Below, in pieces: positions 1 to 6,857 of a stretch of DNA of 64,000 nucleotides (position 1 is the first letter of the stretch; the number at the start of each line of letters is the position of its first letter). The notes under the pieces are model-generated. The model made no database searches, had not been told where the DNA came from, and was given only the letters and a program-made list of their open reading frames with translations. Source of the stretch: Enterococcus mundtii (lineage in GTDB: Bacteria > Bacillota > Bacilli > Lactobacillales > Enterococcaceae); assembly GCF_003957375.1 (NCBI RefSeq), contig NZ_CP025473.1, positions 2,195,501-2,259,500 of the forward strand. The letters are read 5' to 3'. Both the position numbers and the translations under genes were made by a program.

Positions 1-46
1 TCTTCTAGTCTACACACCTTAATTTTTCTGTCTAGTTAATTGTAGC

Positions 47-448
47 CTATCCATATTCATCTAGAAAAGATAAAGTTTTACGAATTTCTGCGTGTCTTTG
101 TCTGACATAAGATGCGCTGTAACCTATCTCTTCAGCTATTAACTCTAGCGAACAACCCTCAACATACTTTTTACGAATGATCTCATTATCAATTCCCTTA
201 AAGGAGTTAATAATAGCAAGCATTTCTTTTCGTTGTTCTTCGAGTATTTCAATTTCATTTTCGATCTTTTGAATATTTTCTTCTAACATGGATGATCTAG
301 AATTTTTTTCAATGCGGACGTCTGCTAAATCTCCATAGATCCACCGACTCAATTCAAGCTTACTTTTATTAAGATTCCATTTTAAGTAAAGAATCTGCTC
401 ATCAAGCTCTTGGTAATCTTTTAACCATTTAAACCTCACAAACGCCAC
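47..448 (-). CDS. Phage late-transcription regulator, sigma-70 region-4-like
   Basis: The 133-residue protein has a long charged coiled coil (about residues 20-80, rich in Glu, Lys and Leu). A C-terminal helix-turn-helix follows, with the pattern KKYVEGCSLELIAEEIGYSASYV, typical of sigma region 4 and of the DUF1492/ArpU/RinA group that switches on late genes in Gram-positive phages. It is the last early gene visible on this strand, which is where such regulators normally sit, just before the packaging genes. Those genes would lie left of the window. The family name is inferred from motif and position; that it binds DNA is fairly sure. Confidence 0.6.
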   Translation of the reverse strand: MAFVRFKWLKDYQELDEQILYLKWNLNKSKLELSRWIYGDLADVRIEKNSRSSMLEENIQKIENEIEILEEQRKEMLAIINSFKGIDNEIIRKKYVEGCSLELIAEEIGYSASYVRQRHAEIRKTLSFLDEYG

Positions 449-474
449 CCCTTATGGTAAAATAGTTTTGCGGT

Positions 475-501
475 GCTATCTCATATGAGATGGCTTTTTT
501 T
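475..501 (+). terminator. Intrinsic terminator hairpin, plus-strand orientation
   Basis: A near-perfect 20-base palindrome (GCTATCTCATATGAGATGGC) is followed by seven T on the plus strand. It lies between the late regulator and the lipoprotein gene, both leftward, so it would end antisense rightward transcripts. A TGGTAAAAT extended -10-like sequence sits just upstream at about 455-463. Confidence 0.55.
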
Positions 502-502
502 A

Positions 503-940
503 TTACTTTTCTACAGTAGATAATAATTTTATTTCCCAGGAACCATCTGACTGTATCTCTACAATGTAATTATCTCCATCTTTAGGTACTTGAATTGTTC
601 TTTGCCCCTTATAGGGTGCTTGATTTTTAGATACTGTTGCAACAACAGTGCCATCATTATCTAAAATTTTCATTGAAAAACGTTGACCTTTTGAAAAATC
701 AATTGATAAAACCACGATTCCTTTTTTTAAAGTTAATTGAGAGTATACGGCATCTCCTGTACCTGCTTGACTCAGTCCTTCCTGTTCCTGTTTTTCTAAA
801 GTATCCGATGATTGAATGCTTTCACCTACACCATAATTGTCATCTCTAGCAGACTGAGGACTATTCACCTCGATTTTACAAGCCGTTAGTACTAAAAGAA
901 CGAATAACATCAACAATCCTAACTTGATAAAAACCTTCAT
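503..940 (-). CDS. Prophage-encoded lipoprotein of unknown function
   Basis: This is a 145-residue protein with a classical lipoprotein signal: basic start, hydrophobic stretch, then lipobox LTAC (Cys at about 21). A Ser/Gln/Asp-rich linker (about 22-60) follows. The C-terminal domain (about 65-145) has alternating hydrophobic residues suggestive of a small beta-sandwich. It is not a replication protein, so it is most likely cargo expressed from the lysogen, for example in superinfection exclusion or host surface change, although no family is recognised. Its start lies four bases after the stop of a 25-codon mini-lipoprotein gene, so the two are probably translated together. Confidence 0.7.
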   Translation of the reverse strand: MKVFIKLGLLMLFVLLVLTACKIEVNSPQSARDDNYGVGESIQSSDTLEKQEQEGLSQAGTGDAVYSQLTLKKGIVVLSIDFSKGQRFSMKILDNDGTVVATVSKNQAPYKGQRTIQVPKDGDNYIVEIQSDGSWEIKLLSTVEK

Positions 941-944
941 TTTC

Positions 945-1022
945 TCACATCCTTACGATTACACAACCTGCCAAAATAATTACTAATATGGTCAAAATCA
1001 AACCTATTTTAATTTTTTTCAT
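945..1022 (-). CDS. 25-residue mini-lipoprotein / lipopeptide
   Basis: This small ORF is preceded by GAGGAGG at a good distance from its ATG. It encodes MKKIKIG, then a run of Leu/Ile/Val, then lipobox LAGC (Cys at 20), and only five residues after the Cys (VIVRM). The gene is therefore almost entirely a type II signal peptide. Either the product is a short lipopeptide, or the cleaved signal fragment is the active part, as with enterococcal sex pheromones processed from lipoprotein signals. It is directly upstream of the larger lipoprotein gene. Function is unknown; coding is supported by the ribosome-binding site and lipobox. Confidence 0.55.
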   Translation of the reverse strand: MKKIKIGLILTILVIILAGCVIVRM

Positions 1023-1053
1023 GCCTTTATCCTCCTCTATCAGATTTTCACAT

Positions 1054-1185
1054 GGTATAATTTCCGTGTAATGTTTGAACTTTATTCATTACAACCATAT
1101 ACATGTTGAGCTATCTGGCGGAAAACAGATGGCTCATTATTTCAATATTCTGCTAAGGACAGCCAGTGGTCAGCTGTCTTTTTTC
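1054..1185 (+). ncRNA. Candidate small RNA with its own promoter and terminator
   Basis: An extended -10 (TGGTATAAT, 1053-1061) predicts a start near 1068. Downstream lies a 10-bp hairpin (GAGCTATCTG / CAGATGGCTC, 1108-1135), then an intrinsic terminator (GACAGC / GCTGTC followed by six T, 1158-1184). No ribosome-binding site or ORF fits between them. The transcript would be about 117 bases. Its 5' end faces the leader of the mini-lipoprotein gene on the other strand. No RNA family is recognised. Confidence 0.4.
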
Positions 1186-1273
1186 TATTACAATTAGAAT
1201 TCGTACATATTTTTTATCTTTCTTATAGAGAATGGTATTATTATTATAAATTGACCGTATAGGAGATGATTTT

Positions 1274-1549
1274 GTGATTGGTGTTTTAATGATTTTAGAT
1301 CTCATGCTTTTTTTCTGGATTCCCATTTGTTTTAGTAGCTTCTCCATTTATTACTTTGTAAAACATTCTAGAACAAACAAGTTTCTCTTGTTATGTTGTT
1401 TACCTGCATTTATTTTTATCATAGAATCTATCTCAATTATTTTTGGTTTTAATTCTTTTCTTTTACCTTTTGGATCATTCGAGTATTATGCGGCAAGCTT
1501 ATACGTTTATTTTATTGTGATGCTATTTTATGGTTATTTTAAAAAGTAG
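1274..1549 (+). CDS. Small prophage membrane protein, rightward cargo gene
   Basis: The 91-residue product starts at GTG with AGGAG eight bases upstream. It has three hydrophobic segments: about 3-27, 37-58 and 67-88. The last ends with GYFKK, a positive-inside pattern. It runs against the leftward early operon, as does the gene at 2926, which marks both as inserted cargo ('moron') genes. No family is recognised. Gene status rests on the start site, length and membrane character. Confidence 0.55.
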   Translation: MIGVLMILDLMLFFWIPICFSSFSIYYFVKHSRTNKFLLLCCLPAFIFIIESISIIFGFNSFLLPFGSFEYYAASLYVYFIVMLFYGYFKK

Positions 1550-1563
1550 ACTTGCTTAAAATC

Positions 1564-1854
1564 TTATTGCAGTTGTTCTATTTCGACTAATCGAGCAACT
1601 GCAATATTCGCTTTGCTCTTCGCTAGTTCTTTGTCACAGTCCATCGTATTCTCAATACGAATAACTGCTGAATGATTGTACACACGTTCTACATACCCTC
1701 TAATTGGATAAATGAACTCTTCCGCTGTGCAACGAACCATATCACCGACTTTAAATTCTGATTCCTCTTGCTTAATAGGATTTTTGATTGGTAGATCCAT
1801 CATCAAGCCACCAATCCCATAAGTATCAGTGTAAAATTCGTCTTTGAGTTTCAT
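1564..1854 (-). CDS. Phage early protein with KOW/DUF2187-like segment
   Basis: This is a 96-residue soluble protein. Its middle part (about 33-75) reads as a small beta-barrel: KVGDMVRC, then PIRGYVERV and a hydrophobic strand SAVIRI. That resembles DUF2187 and KOW-like folds that bind nucleic acid or protein. The start overlaps the stop of the upstream gene by four bases (ATGA), so translation is coupled. It sits within the row of small early genes. Exact role is unknown. Confidence 0.55.
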   Translation of the reverse strand: MKLKDEFYTDTYGIGGLMMDLPIKNPIKQEESEFKVGDMVRCTAEEFIYPIRGYVERVYNHSAVIRIENTMDCDKELAKSKANIAVARLVEIEQLQ

Positions 1855-2045
1855 TCTGCTTCCTCCAAACTTAAAATAGACATCAATTCATCTAAATTCC
1901 AATCACGCATAATACTTTTACTGCTTGTTGATAATTTAATATGAGCAATCTCATAATATCCTTCGTCATGATCATACCCAGCAGGATGCCACGCAAGTAT
2001 AGCGATTCTGTTTTTCTGTTTTTGAAATTTAAACTTTTCTTTCAT
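1851..2045 (-). CDS. Small phage early protein, unknown
   Basis: This 64-residue protein starts with a Lys-rich segment and has an aromatic middle part (AWHPAGYDHDEGYYEIAHI). It ends in LSLEEAE, almost the same tail as the gene upstream (LEQEEAE), because both stops lie within the sequence GAGGAAGCAGAATGAAA that also serves as ribosome-binding site and start of the next gene. This looks like a duplicated translational-coupling junction. No family is recognised. Confidence 0.55.
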   Translation of the reverse strand: MKEKFKFQKQKNRIAILAWHPAGYDHDEGYYEIAHIKLSTSSKSIMRDWNLDELMSILSLEEAE

Positions 2046-2365
2046 TCTGCTTCCTCCTGTTCCAAAGTTTTTTTAATAAAATCCTCAATCAAGACTGCGC
2101 TTCGGTTCTTCCAGTTTATTTCTGTAATGTCTGTGTTTCTGATTGTTTGGCAAGGAATTGCTTTAGGGTCAAACTCGTTGACATATCCCCAGCTTTCTAA
2201 ATCCATGTATTTTTTAGGTTTCAAAGAAAAAAGTACAAGATGCTTCCCGTCTAAATCACGAACGACATATCGAAAGCCGCGATCAAAATACTTTTTTAGT
2301 TCTTTAGTGGTATCTGTTCGGTTTTTTAGTCGTATGGAGTCATAAAGCCGTTTTTCCCAATCCAT
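2042..2365 (-). CDS. Small phage early protein, unknown
   Basis: I place the start at the ATG giving MDWEKRLYD, six to eight bases after GAGGA; an ATG two codons earlier is too close to that site. The product of about 107 residues is soluble, basic in the N-terminal half (NRTDTTKELKKYFDRGFRYVV) and acidic at the end. The stop overlaps the next start by four bases. It may be a DNA-metabolism accessory protein, judged only from its place in the early operon. Confidence 0.55.
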   Translation of the reverse strand: MDWEKRLYDSIRLKNRTDTTKELKKYFDRGFRYVVRDLDGKHLVLFSLKPKKYMDLESWGYVNEFDPKAIPCQTIRNTDITEINWKNRSAVLIEDFIKKTLEQEEAE

Positions 2366-2404
2366 ATTCATTCCTCGCTTTCTGCTATCTCGTCGGATAG
2401 CTAA

Positions 2405-2587
2405 CTAGTAAACACCAACATTTTGCCCATAACATAAAGCATCGCACGTGCCATATTTAATGCCATATTTATTCCTTTTCAAATCAAGTTTCTTGTAACA
2501 GTATTCGCAATACAGTTGATGTTCAGCTTCTGCGCCAACCATGGCAATCCACTGTTTACGTTTTTTCTTTCTTTGCCGAGCATTCAT
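2405..2587 (-). CDS. Small zinc-ribbon phage protein
   Basis: The 60-residue protein starts with a very basic stretch (RQRKKKRKQW). Two cysteine pairs follow: YCEYC at about 32-35 and TCDALC near 49-53, spaced as in a four-Cys zinc finger. A role in nucleic acid binding is likely. It is preceded by GAGGGAACAAG before the ATG. The start lies inside the end of the upstream gene (overlap about 32 bases). Confidence 0.55.
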   Translation of the reverse strand: MNARQRKKKRKQWIAMVGAEAEHQLYCEYCYKKLDLKRNKYGIKYGTCDALCYGQNVGVY

Positions 2588-2795
2588 CTTGTTCCCTCAT
2601 TTCGCATAAATCTTCGTAAAACTCTTGTGCTTCATCTAGCGTAGCGAATATTCGATATAGCTGATTTGCGTAGTATGGCTTTTCAAGTTTAGTAATACAA
2701 ATGCTCACTTGATAGACTTCACCATCTTCGACAGATAACAACATCATCTCAGTCTCGCGACCGAGACTTTTCTTCTGTAGTATTTTTAAATTCAT
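2556..2795 (-). CDS. Small phage early protein, unknown
   Basis: A longer reading frame exists, but GGAGGAAC lies seven bases before the ATG at 2795, so I use that start (79 residues, MNLKILQKK). The product is soluble, with one Cys and an acidic C-terminus (EFYEDLCEMREQDE). It is the first leftward gene after the rightward membrane-protein gene at 2926, with a divergent intergenic stretch between the two. No family is recognised. Confidence 0.5.
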   Translation of the reverse strand: MNLKILQKKSLGRETEMMLLSVEDGEVYQVSICITKLEKPYYANQLYRIFATLDEAQEFYEDLCEMREQDECSAKKEKT

Positions 2796-2925
2796 CGATG
2801 TTCCTCCTTCATAAAAACTAACCAATGTGTTTTTGTTCACTTGCTTGAATATATCTGAGTTTCAATCTTATTATTCGTCTCTAAATCTCTAACGTGTTAG
2901 CGTTAATTTGTGGGGGATTTAGGGG

Positions 2926-3186
2926 GTGGCTCATTTGTTTATAACTGCAAAAGTTATCTTTTGGGTGATAGTTATTCTTTTCGTCCTAGTTATTTGTAGA
3001 TTTGCAAAATGTAATGCTCAATGTTACACAATGTTTCTTTTTGCATGTCCGATTTTTTATTTTATAATTAAAATATTTAACTATGGACTTGATCAATCGT
3101 TATCTGTTTTTATTAGATATTTGATTGGCCTATTTCTCGCAGTTGTTACTTTTATCGCATATCTAATCTATCGCTTTAAAAAGTAA
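2926..3186 (+). CDS. Small prophage membrane protein, rightward cargo gene
   Basis: This 86-residue product starts at GTG after GGGGGATTTAGGGGG. Three hydrophobic segments are visible (about 5-26, 31-50 and 58-82), ending in the basic tail IYRFKK. Like the gene at 1274 it runs against the early operon, is membrane-embedded and ends in FKK, so the two may be distant relatives or play similar parts. An intrinsic terminator follows directly. No family is recognised. Confidence 0.55.
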   Translation: MAHLFITAKVIFWVIVILFVLVICRFAKCNAQCYTMFLFACPIFYFIIKIFNYGLDQSLSVFIRYLIGLFLAVVTFIAYLIYRFKK

Positions 3187-3191
3187 CAACT

Positions 3192-3220
3192 AAACCAGTC
3201 TTTAAGGCTGGTTTCTTACG
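3192..3220 (+). terminator. Terminator of the rightward membrane-protein gene
   Basis: AAACCAG(T)C, a short loop, then G(G)CTGGTTTC, immediately after the stop codon at 3186. The T-tract is short. Confidence 0.45.
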
Positions 3221-3224
3221 TCTA

Positions 3225-3594
3225 CTACCCTAATAGATCACTATTCTCCCAAATATTCCCGATTACCTCTTCTTCACCCGTCCAAGAATAGCCATTATTT
3301 AGTCCTGAAAGATACCATGCTGGCATACCACCGACAAACGTCCCGCCATACTCCTCTAGCCAAATGACTTCATGTGGACAACCACTAGTGCATTTGATCA
3401 TATCGCCTTGATAAACGTCTACACCGTTCTTATCTTTCATTCCTGTGGATTGCATTAGTTCAACTTCATCAAATTGGCGGTCAATTCGTCCACCTTCTAA
3501 ATCCACCAATTTATTAAGCCAATCGATAACTAGAACATTTATTAATAGTTGTGTTTCTTTATCCCACGCTCTAAACTTCGGTATCCGGTATCAT
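3225..3594 (-). pseudogene. YopX family protein, broken by a 7-bp tandem duplication near the start
   Basis: The body of the protein is a clear YopX domain: LMQSTGMKDKNGVDVYQGDMIKC and a C-terminal GNIWENSDLL. The natural start is the ATG at 3594, which overlaps the stop of the upstream gene. It reads M-I-P and then meets a perfect duplication of CGGTATC (3579-3585 and 3586-3592, plus strand). Removing one copy gives MIPKFRAWDKETQ, the standard YopX N-terminus, and a 120-codon frame (370 minus 7 equals 363 bases). As it stands, translation stops after seven codons. A weak internal TTG could give a version lacking about 26 residues. Confidence 0.8.
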
Positions 3595-4094
3595 TTTTCT
3601 TCCTCCATGTATTTAAATGTTCGCTTCTTACCATCTGTCGTTTCCCTTTTTGCATACGTATATATCGTGCTGGGCTTCAATCCTAGCTCCCGACTAATAT
3701 CTTCACACAATCCCTGAACTAAGATTTTTCCATCGTGGTATACGGCGATTCTTTTCCTTTTTTGATTTCTTTTTATATACTGATTTTTTTCTTCATCTGG
3801 AATATTCTGTTCACGCCACTTGGCCCAAACCGAACCACCAACGTCGAGTGCTTCTTTAATGGCTTTGACAGTGTAGCCAGTTTTTCGTAGTCTCTTATAC
3901 TCTTCATAGGTGAATGTTTCAAAATTCATCTTTTGCAAAGGTTGTGATTCGTCCATTGTGTCAGAATCAATGAAACCTCGTATCAACTGAACTTCCTTAA
4001 GTTCTTCGGCTGTTAGATCCTCAACGGATCGACCTCTCATTATCTGCATCATCTTTTTTCGGTATAGACGTTTTTCTTGTTTAGTCAGATTCAT
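3591..4094 (-). CDS. Phage early protein with helix-turn-helix segments
   Basis: The 167-residue basic protein contains two helix-turn-helix-like segments. One lies near 63-85 (EYKRLRKTGYTVKAIKEALDV). The other is C-terminal (LCEDISRELGLKPSTIYTYAK), as found in phage-encoded DNA-binding proteins. The N-terminus is a Lys/Arg-rich helix. AAGGAG lies before the ATG. It could be a transcription modulator or a host-takeover factor. No named family is assigned. Confidence 0.6.
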   Translation of the reverse strand: MNLTKQEKRLYRKKMMQIMRGRSVEDLTAEELKEVQLIRGFIDSDTMDESQPLQKMNFETFTYEEYKRLRKTGYTVKAIKEALDVGGSVWAKWREQNIPDEEKNQYIKRNQKRKRIAVYHDGKILVQGLCEDISRELGLKPSTIYTYAKRETTDGKKRTFKYMEEEK

Positions 4095-4248
4095 TTGCTT
4101 GCTCCTTTAATAACTTTAGTACACTAGCAAGTGCGCTCTCACGTCCCCCATGGAACGTGTTGAGCCACTTATCTTCATACTCAGCGCTCTTCCTCAATGC
4201 TTCTTCGTACATGAGTTCTATCTGCGCTGTAATTTGTTTAAGATTCAT
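4081..4248 (-). CDS. Small phage early protein, unknown
   Basis: The start at 4248 lies inside the last codons of the replisome organizer (GGAAATGAATCTTAA), with GGCGAAGG as ribosome-binding site. This gives a 55-residue helical protein starting MNLKQITAQIELMYEEAL. A longer frame extends upstream but lies entirely inside the neighbour. The end overlaps the next gene by 14 bases. Function is unknown. Confidence 0.5.
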   Translation of the reverse strand: MNLKQITAQIELMYEEALRKSAEYEDKWLNTFHGGRESALASVLKLLKEQANESD

Positions 4249-5155
4249 TTCCTTCGCCTTCCTGATTTCGTTGAGAAAGATAAGCTTCAAAACGTGCATC
4301 AATTTCTGCTTTTTGTTGTGGATCAATTGTTTTTTCTTCTTTTGGTTGATTCACCCAATCAGGCAGCTTTTCACGACGGACATTGTTTTGCCGTTTTGGT
4401 GAATAAGTTTGTTTTCTATTGTTCTTAAAAGCTTCTTGGGCTTTTTCTGCTGATTCCAATGTCTGGATGCCTTGCTTACTCCATGAATTCAATATCGCTT
4501 CAACGTATTTTTTTAATCCAGGCATCTCAACACTGTTTTCGAAGGCAAGTTTAAAGGCAAATAAGATCATATCTGAACCCCAATTCTTGATCATAGGACC
4601 TAACGCACCTTGCAGAAGTCCAGTCGGTGATTTTCCCCAGCTTTTTTGAATGAATTCGTATACTCCAATGTCTTCTTCATCTTCTTTTTCTATTTCTTTA
4701 TCTTTTTCTTTATCTACTTCTATATCTGTTCCGTTACTTTGCGTGACAGTAACGTTATCCAAAGAAAGCTGTTTTTGTTTTTTTCTAAATTTGGCTTGTC
4801 TCAATCTATTTTGTTCTCTAATTTTTTCTAGTCCTTCGATTGATTGATATTCTTCCCAATTTTTTATAAAGAAGATTTCTTCATATCGTGTAACCATTGA
4901 ATATTTCTCTAAAGTAAGTAAAGCAAAACGTACAAATTCAACGGTAAAATCAAAATCAGCTGCCAAATCTTCTTCGGAGTAAGGTAAGGTTTCTGTCAGA
5001 AACAATCCTCCTCTTCTATTCACTTCTCCTGCTCTTGCTAGTAAAAATACCCAAAATAAAATCACTTTATCCCCATCAGGCATTTTTCTAATTCTTTTAA
5101 TTTTTTTATTATCTGGTAAACCTGTACTCAGCTTAATCCAACTTATTTCAGCCAC
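4238..5155 (-). CDS. Phage replisome organizer with DnaD-like C-terminal domain
   Basis: The start is GTG behind AGGAGG. Residues 1-120 form the phage replisome-organizer N-terminal domain (WIKLSTGLPDNKKIKRIRKMP, then a winged-helix region). A Lys/Gln-rich linker follows, with a low-complexity acidic stretch at about 145-165. The C-terminal part (about 166-245) reads YEFIQKSWGKSPTGLLQ and is DnaD/DnaB-like. Such proteins bind the phage origin and recruit the host helicase. The phage origin often lies within this gene, but I could not pick out iterons. No phage helicase or loader is visible nearby, so host DnaC and DnaI would be used. Confidence 0.8.
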   Translation of the reverse strand: MAEISWIKLSTGLPDNKKIKRIRKMPDGDKVILFWVFLLARAGEVNRRGGLFLTETLPYSEEDLAADFDFTVEFVRFALLTLEKYSMVTRYEEIFFIKNWEEYQSIEGLEKIREQNRLRQAKFRKKQKQLSLDNVTVTQSNGTDIEVDKEKDKEIEKEDEEDIGVYEFIQKSWGKSPTGLLQGALGPMIKNWGSDMILFAFKLAFENSVEMPGLKKYVEAILNSWSKQGIQTLESAEKAQEAFKNNRKQTYSPKRQNNVRREKLPDWVNQPKEEKTIDPQQKAEIDARFEAYLSQRNQEGEGNES

Positions 5156-5157
5156 TG

Positions 5158-5940
5158 CTATCCTCCTATATTCAGTTTCTTGATTGTTTCTTGGTTCAAT
5201 TTGATACCTTTAACATGATATTTTTGTTTAAATGCAGCAATGCCGATTAGATGCTTTTCTGCATGGTGGCCGCCTCTTTTTACTATCTCTCGTACCTTAT
5301 CCGTATCTAAGCCGTTAACCCCATCAATCATCAGTTCTCTTTCTATTTCTTGAATAGACTGATGACCGTTGCATAATGCAGCAAAAGTATATTCTGTATG
5401 ATCTACTTTTTTACGCTTACGTCTTCCTAATGCCTGGTCAAAATGATCTATCTCAGCACCTGTTTTTCCACAAATACAACAAACTCTGTTAATAATACAT
5501 TTGTAGAAATAATATTCTTGATTTACCGGTAAAATGTCATAGCCGTTTTTGAAAGATACGTGATTCTCAAAAATATAATCTAGAATGATATTGATTAAAA
5601 TGTTGGCATCACTAATTGTTGTGCTAGATGTATCTTTTAAACTTATAGTTCTTCCTGTTTCGCCTTCGAATTCGGCATAAAAATACTCTTTATGAGACTT
5701 TATCGGTTCCCCAAAATGCATGGATATGTCTCTCAACAAATCAAAAATAAATTTGCGTTGTTGCACCGTGAATCTGCGCGGATCAATAAAGCGAACTTCA
5801 ATAATCCGATCACCCTCGTACCCGCTATACATTGTCCTGAGTCGTTCGATATTTACTTCTTCATTTATCGTTGCCACTATTTCATTGCCTTTAAATCGTC
5901 GCAAAACTGCAGAATAAGTATCAATTAATGGTTTTAACAA
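5158..5940 (-). CDS. Putative HNH-type nuclease of phage replication modules
   Basis: The 260-residue protein matches the HNHc group found beside replisome organizers in lactobacillal and enterococcal phages. The N-terminal half is alpha/beta. The nuclease core has CCICGKTGAEIDHFDQ near 165-180, with Cys-X2-Cys for zinc and the DH catalytic pair, followed by LCNGHQ and GGHHAEKHLIG. The start codon is TTG with AGAAGTG upstream. It is likely involved in resolving replication or recombination intermediates. Confidence 0.7.
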   Translation of the reverse strand: MLKPLIDTYSAVLRRFKGNEIVATINEEVNIERLRTMYSGYEGDRIIEVRFIDPRRFTVQQRKFIFDLLRDISMHFGEPIKSHKEYFYAEFEGETGRTISLKDTSSTTISDANILINIILDYIFENHVSFKNGYDILPVNQEYYFYKCIINRVCCICGKTGAEIDHFDQALGRRKRKKVDHTEYTFAALCNGHQSIQEIERELMIDGVNGLDTDKVREIVKRGGHHAEKHLIGIAAFKQKYHVKGIKLNQETIKKLNIGG

Positions 5941-5972
5941 TTAAATCACTTCTTTTTCGTCTGATTCGTTGA

Positions 5973-6857
5973 TTATTCCATTTCAACGGAGTACTCTACG
6001 CCTAAGTTCTCAACTGTTTTCTTAATGACTGATAATTGTTTAGCAGTACCTGTAATGTTTAAGGTGAAGGAATACTTCGGTTCATCGGTGTTTGTTTCTT
6101 GTGGAGTTTCCACAGTTATTTCTGGCGTTACTGTTTGTTTTATTTGTTTTTCTGTCTTTTCTATTTCTTTCTCTTCTGTTTCTCTTAATTCTTTGACAGC
6201 TTGATCTATCTTTGGGAAAATCTGTGCTGCAGTTAGTCCTTCATCAATTAAAGAGATCCAAGCCATTGGCTCAAGACCATAAGCTTTTACATAGCTTTCA
6301 ACCAACGATTTTTGCTGTTCATAGTTTTCTTTTTCCTGTTTTATCGCCATGCATTCAGCAATTATTTCTTCTTCAATTTTTTTCGTTAAATTGTTTTTGG
6401 CTGTAAAACTTGAAGCATTCAGCCAATTACTTTGGAGGCTGATTTCATTAGGTTCAATCTCAGCCTTACTTGCTTGTTTTTTGATGAATGCCAAAACAAT
6501 TGTTTTTCGTTCTTCCTTTGTTTTAGCTTCAAATTCTTTGATTTGGTCAGCAATACCTTTAGATGCTAGTTTGATCTCATCACTGTAGATTTTGATTTGA
6601 TTTTCAAATGTATTAAGAGGTTCACTAAATTCCTTCTTCACTTCTTTTCTTTTCGAATCGATCAAATCAAAAATTCGATTTAGTTCCTTTCTTGCTTTCT
6701 TAGCATCTGCAATATCCTCTTCTTTAAAAATCAAATTTTCAAAACGCTTAACAGTTGCATTGATTAAATTCGCTAGTTGATCTTCATTGATAATTTCAAT
6801 TACACTTGGTTGATAATTAACATCAAAGATGACTTCTGTTGATAGTTCATTGCTCAT
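5973..6857 (-). CDS. DUF1351 family phage protein
   Basis: The 294-residue protein is largely helical and coiled-coil (about 25-200). It carries the DUF1351 hallmarks KEEDIADAKKARKELNRI and RKEVKKEFSEPLNTFE. A Glu/Thr/Gln linker leads to a small beta-rich end domain. DUF1351 genes are regularly adjacent to single-strand annealing proteins in Gram-positive phages, and here the ERF gene is directly upstream with one base between them. A part in phage recombination is inferred from that pairing. Confidence 0.75.
   Translation of the reverse strand: MSNELSTEVIFDVNYQPSVIEIINEDQLANLINATVKRFENLIFKEEDIADAKKARKELNRIFDLIDSKRKEVKKEFSEPLNTFENQIKIYSDEIKLASKGIADQIKEFEAKTKEERKTIVLAFIKKQASKAEIEPNEISLQSNWLNASSFTAKNNLTKKIEEEIIAECMAIKQEKENYEQQKSLVESYVKAYGLEPMAWISLIDEGLTAAQIFPKIDQAVKELRETEEKEIEKTEKQIKQTVTPEITVETPQETNTDEPKYSFTLNITGTAKQLSVIKKTVENLGVEYSVEME

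Noticed and set aside
1153-1347. Leftward 64-codon ORF
   Set aside because: It overlaps the candidate RNA terminator and the rightward membrane-protein gene, which has the better start site.
4646-4847. Phe/Ser-rich rightward ORFs
   Set aside because: They are the antisense of the Lys/Glu-rich linker in the replisome organizer and have no start signals.
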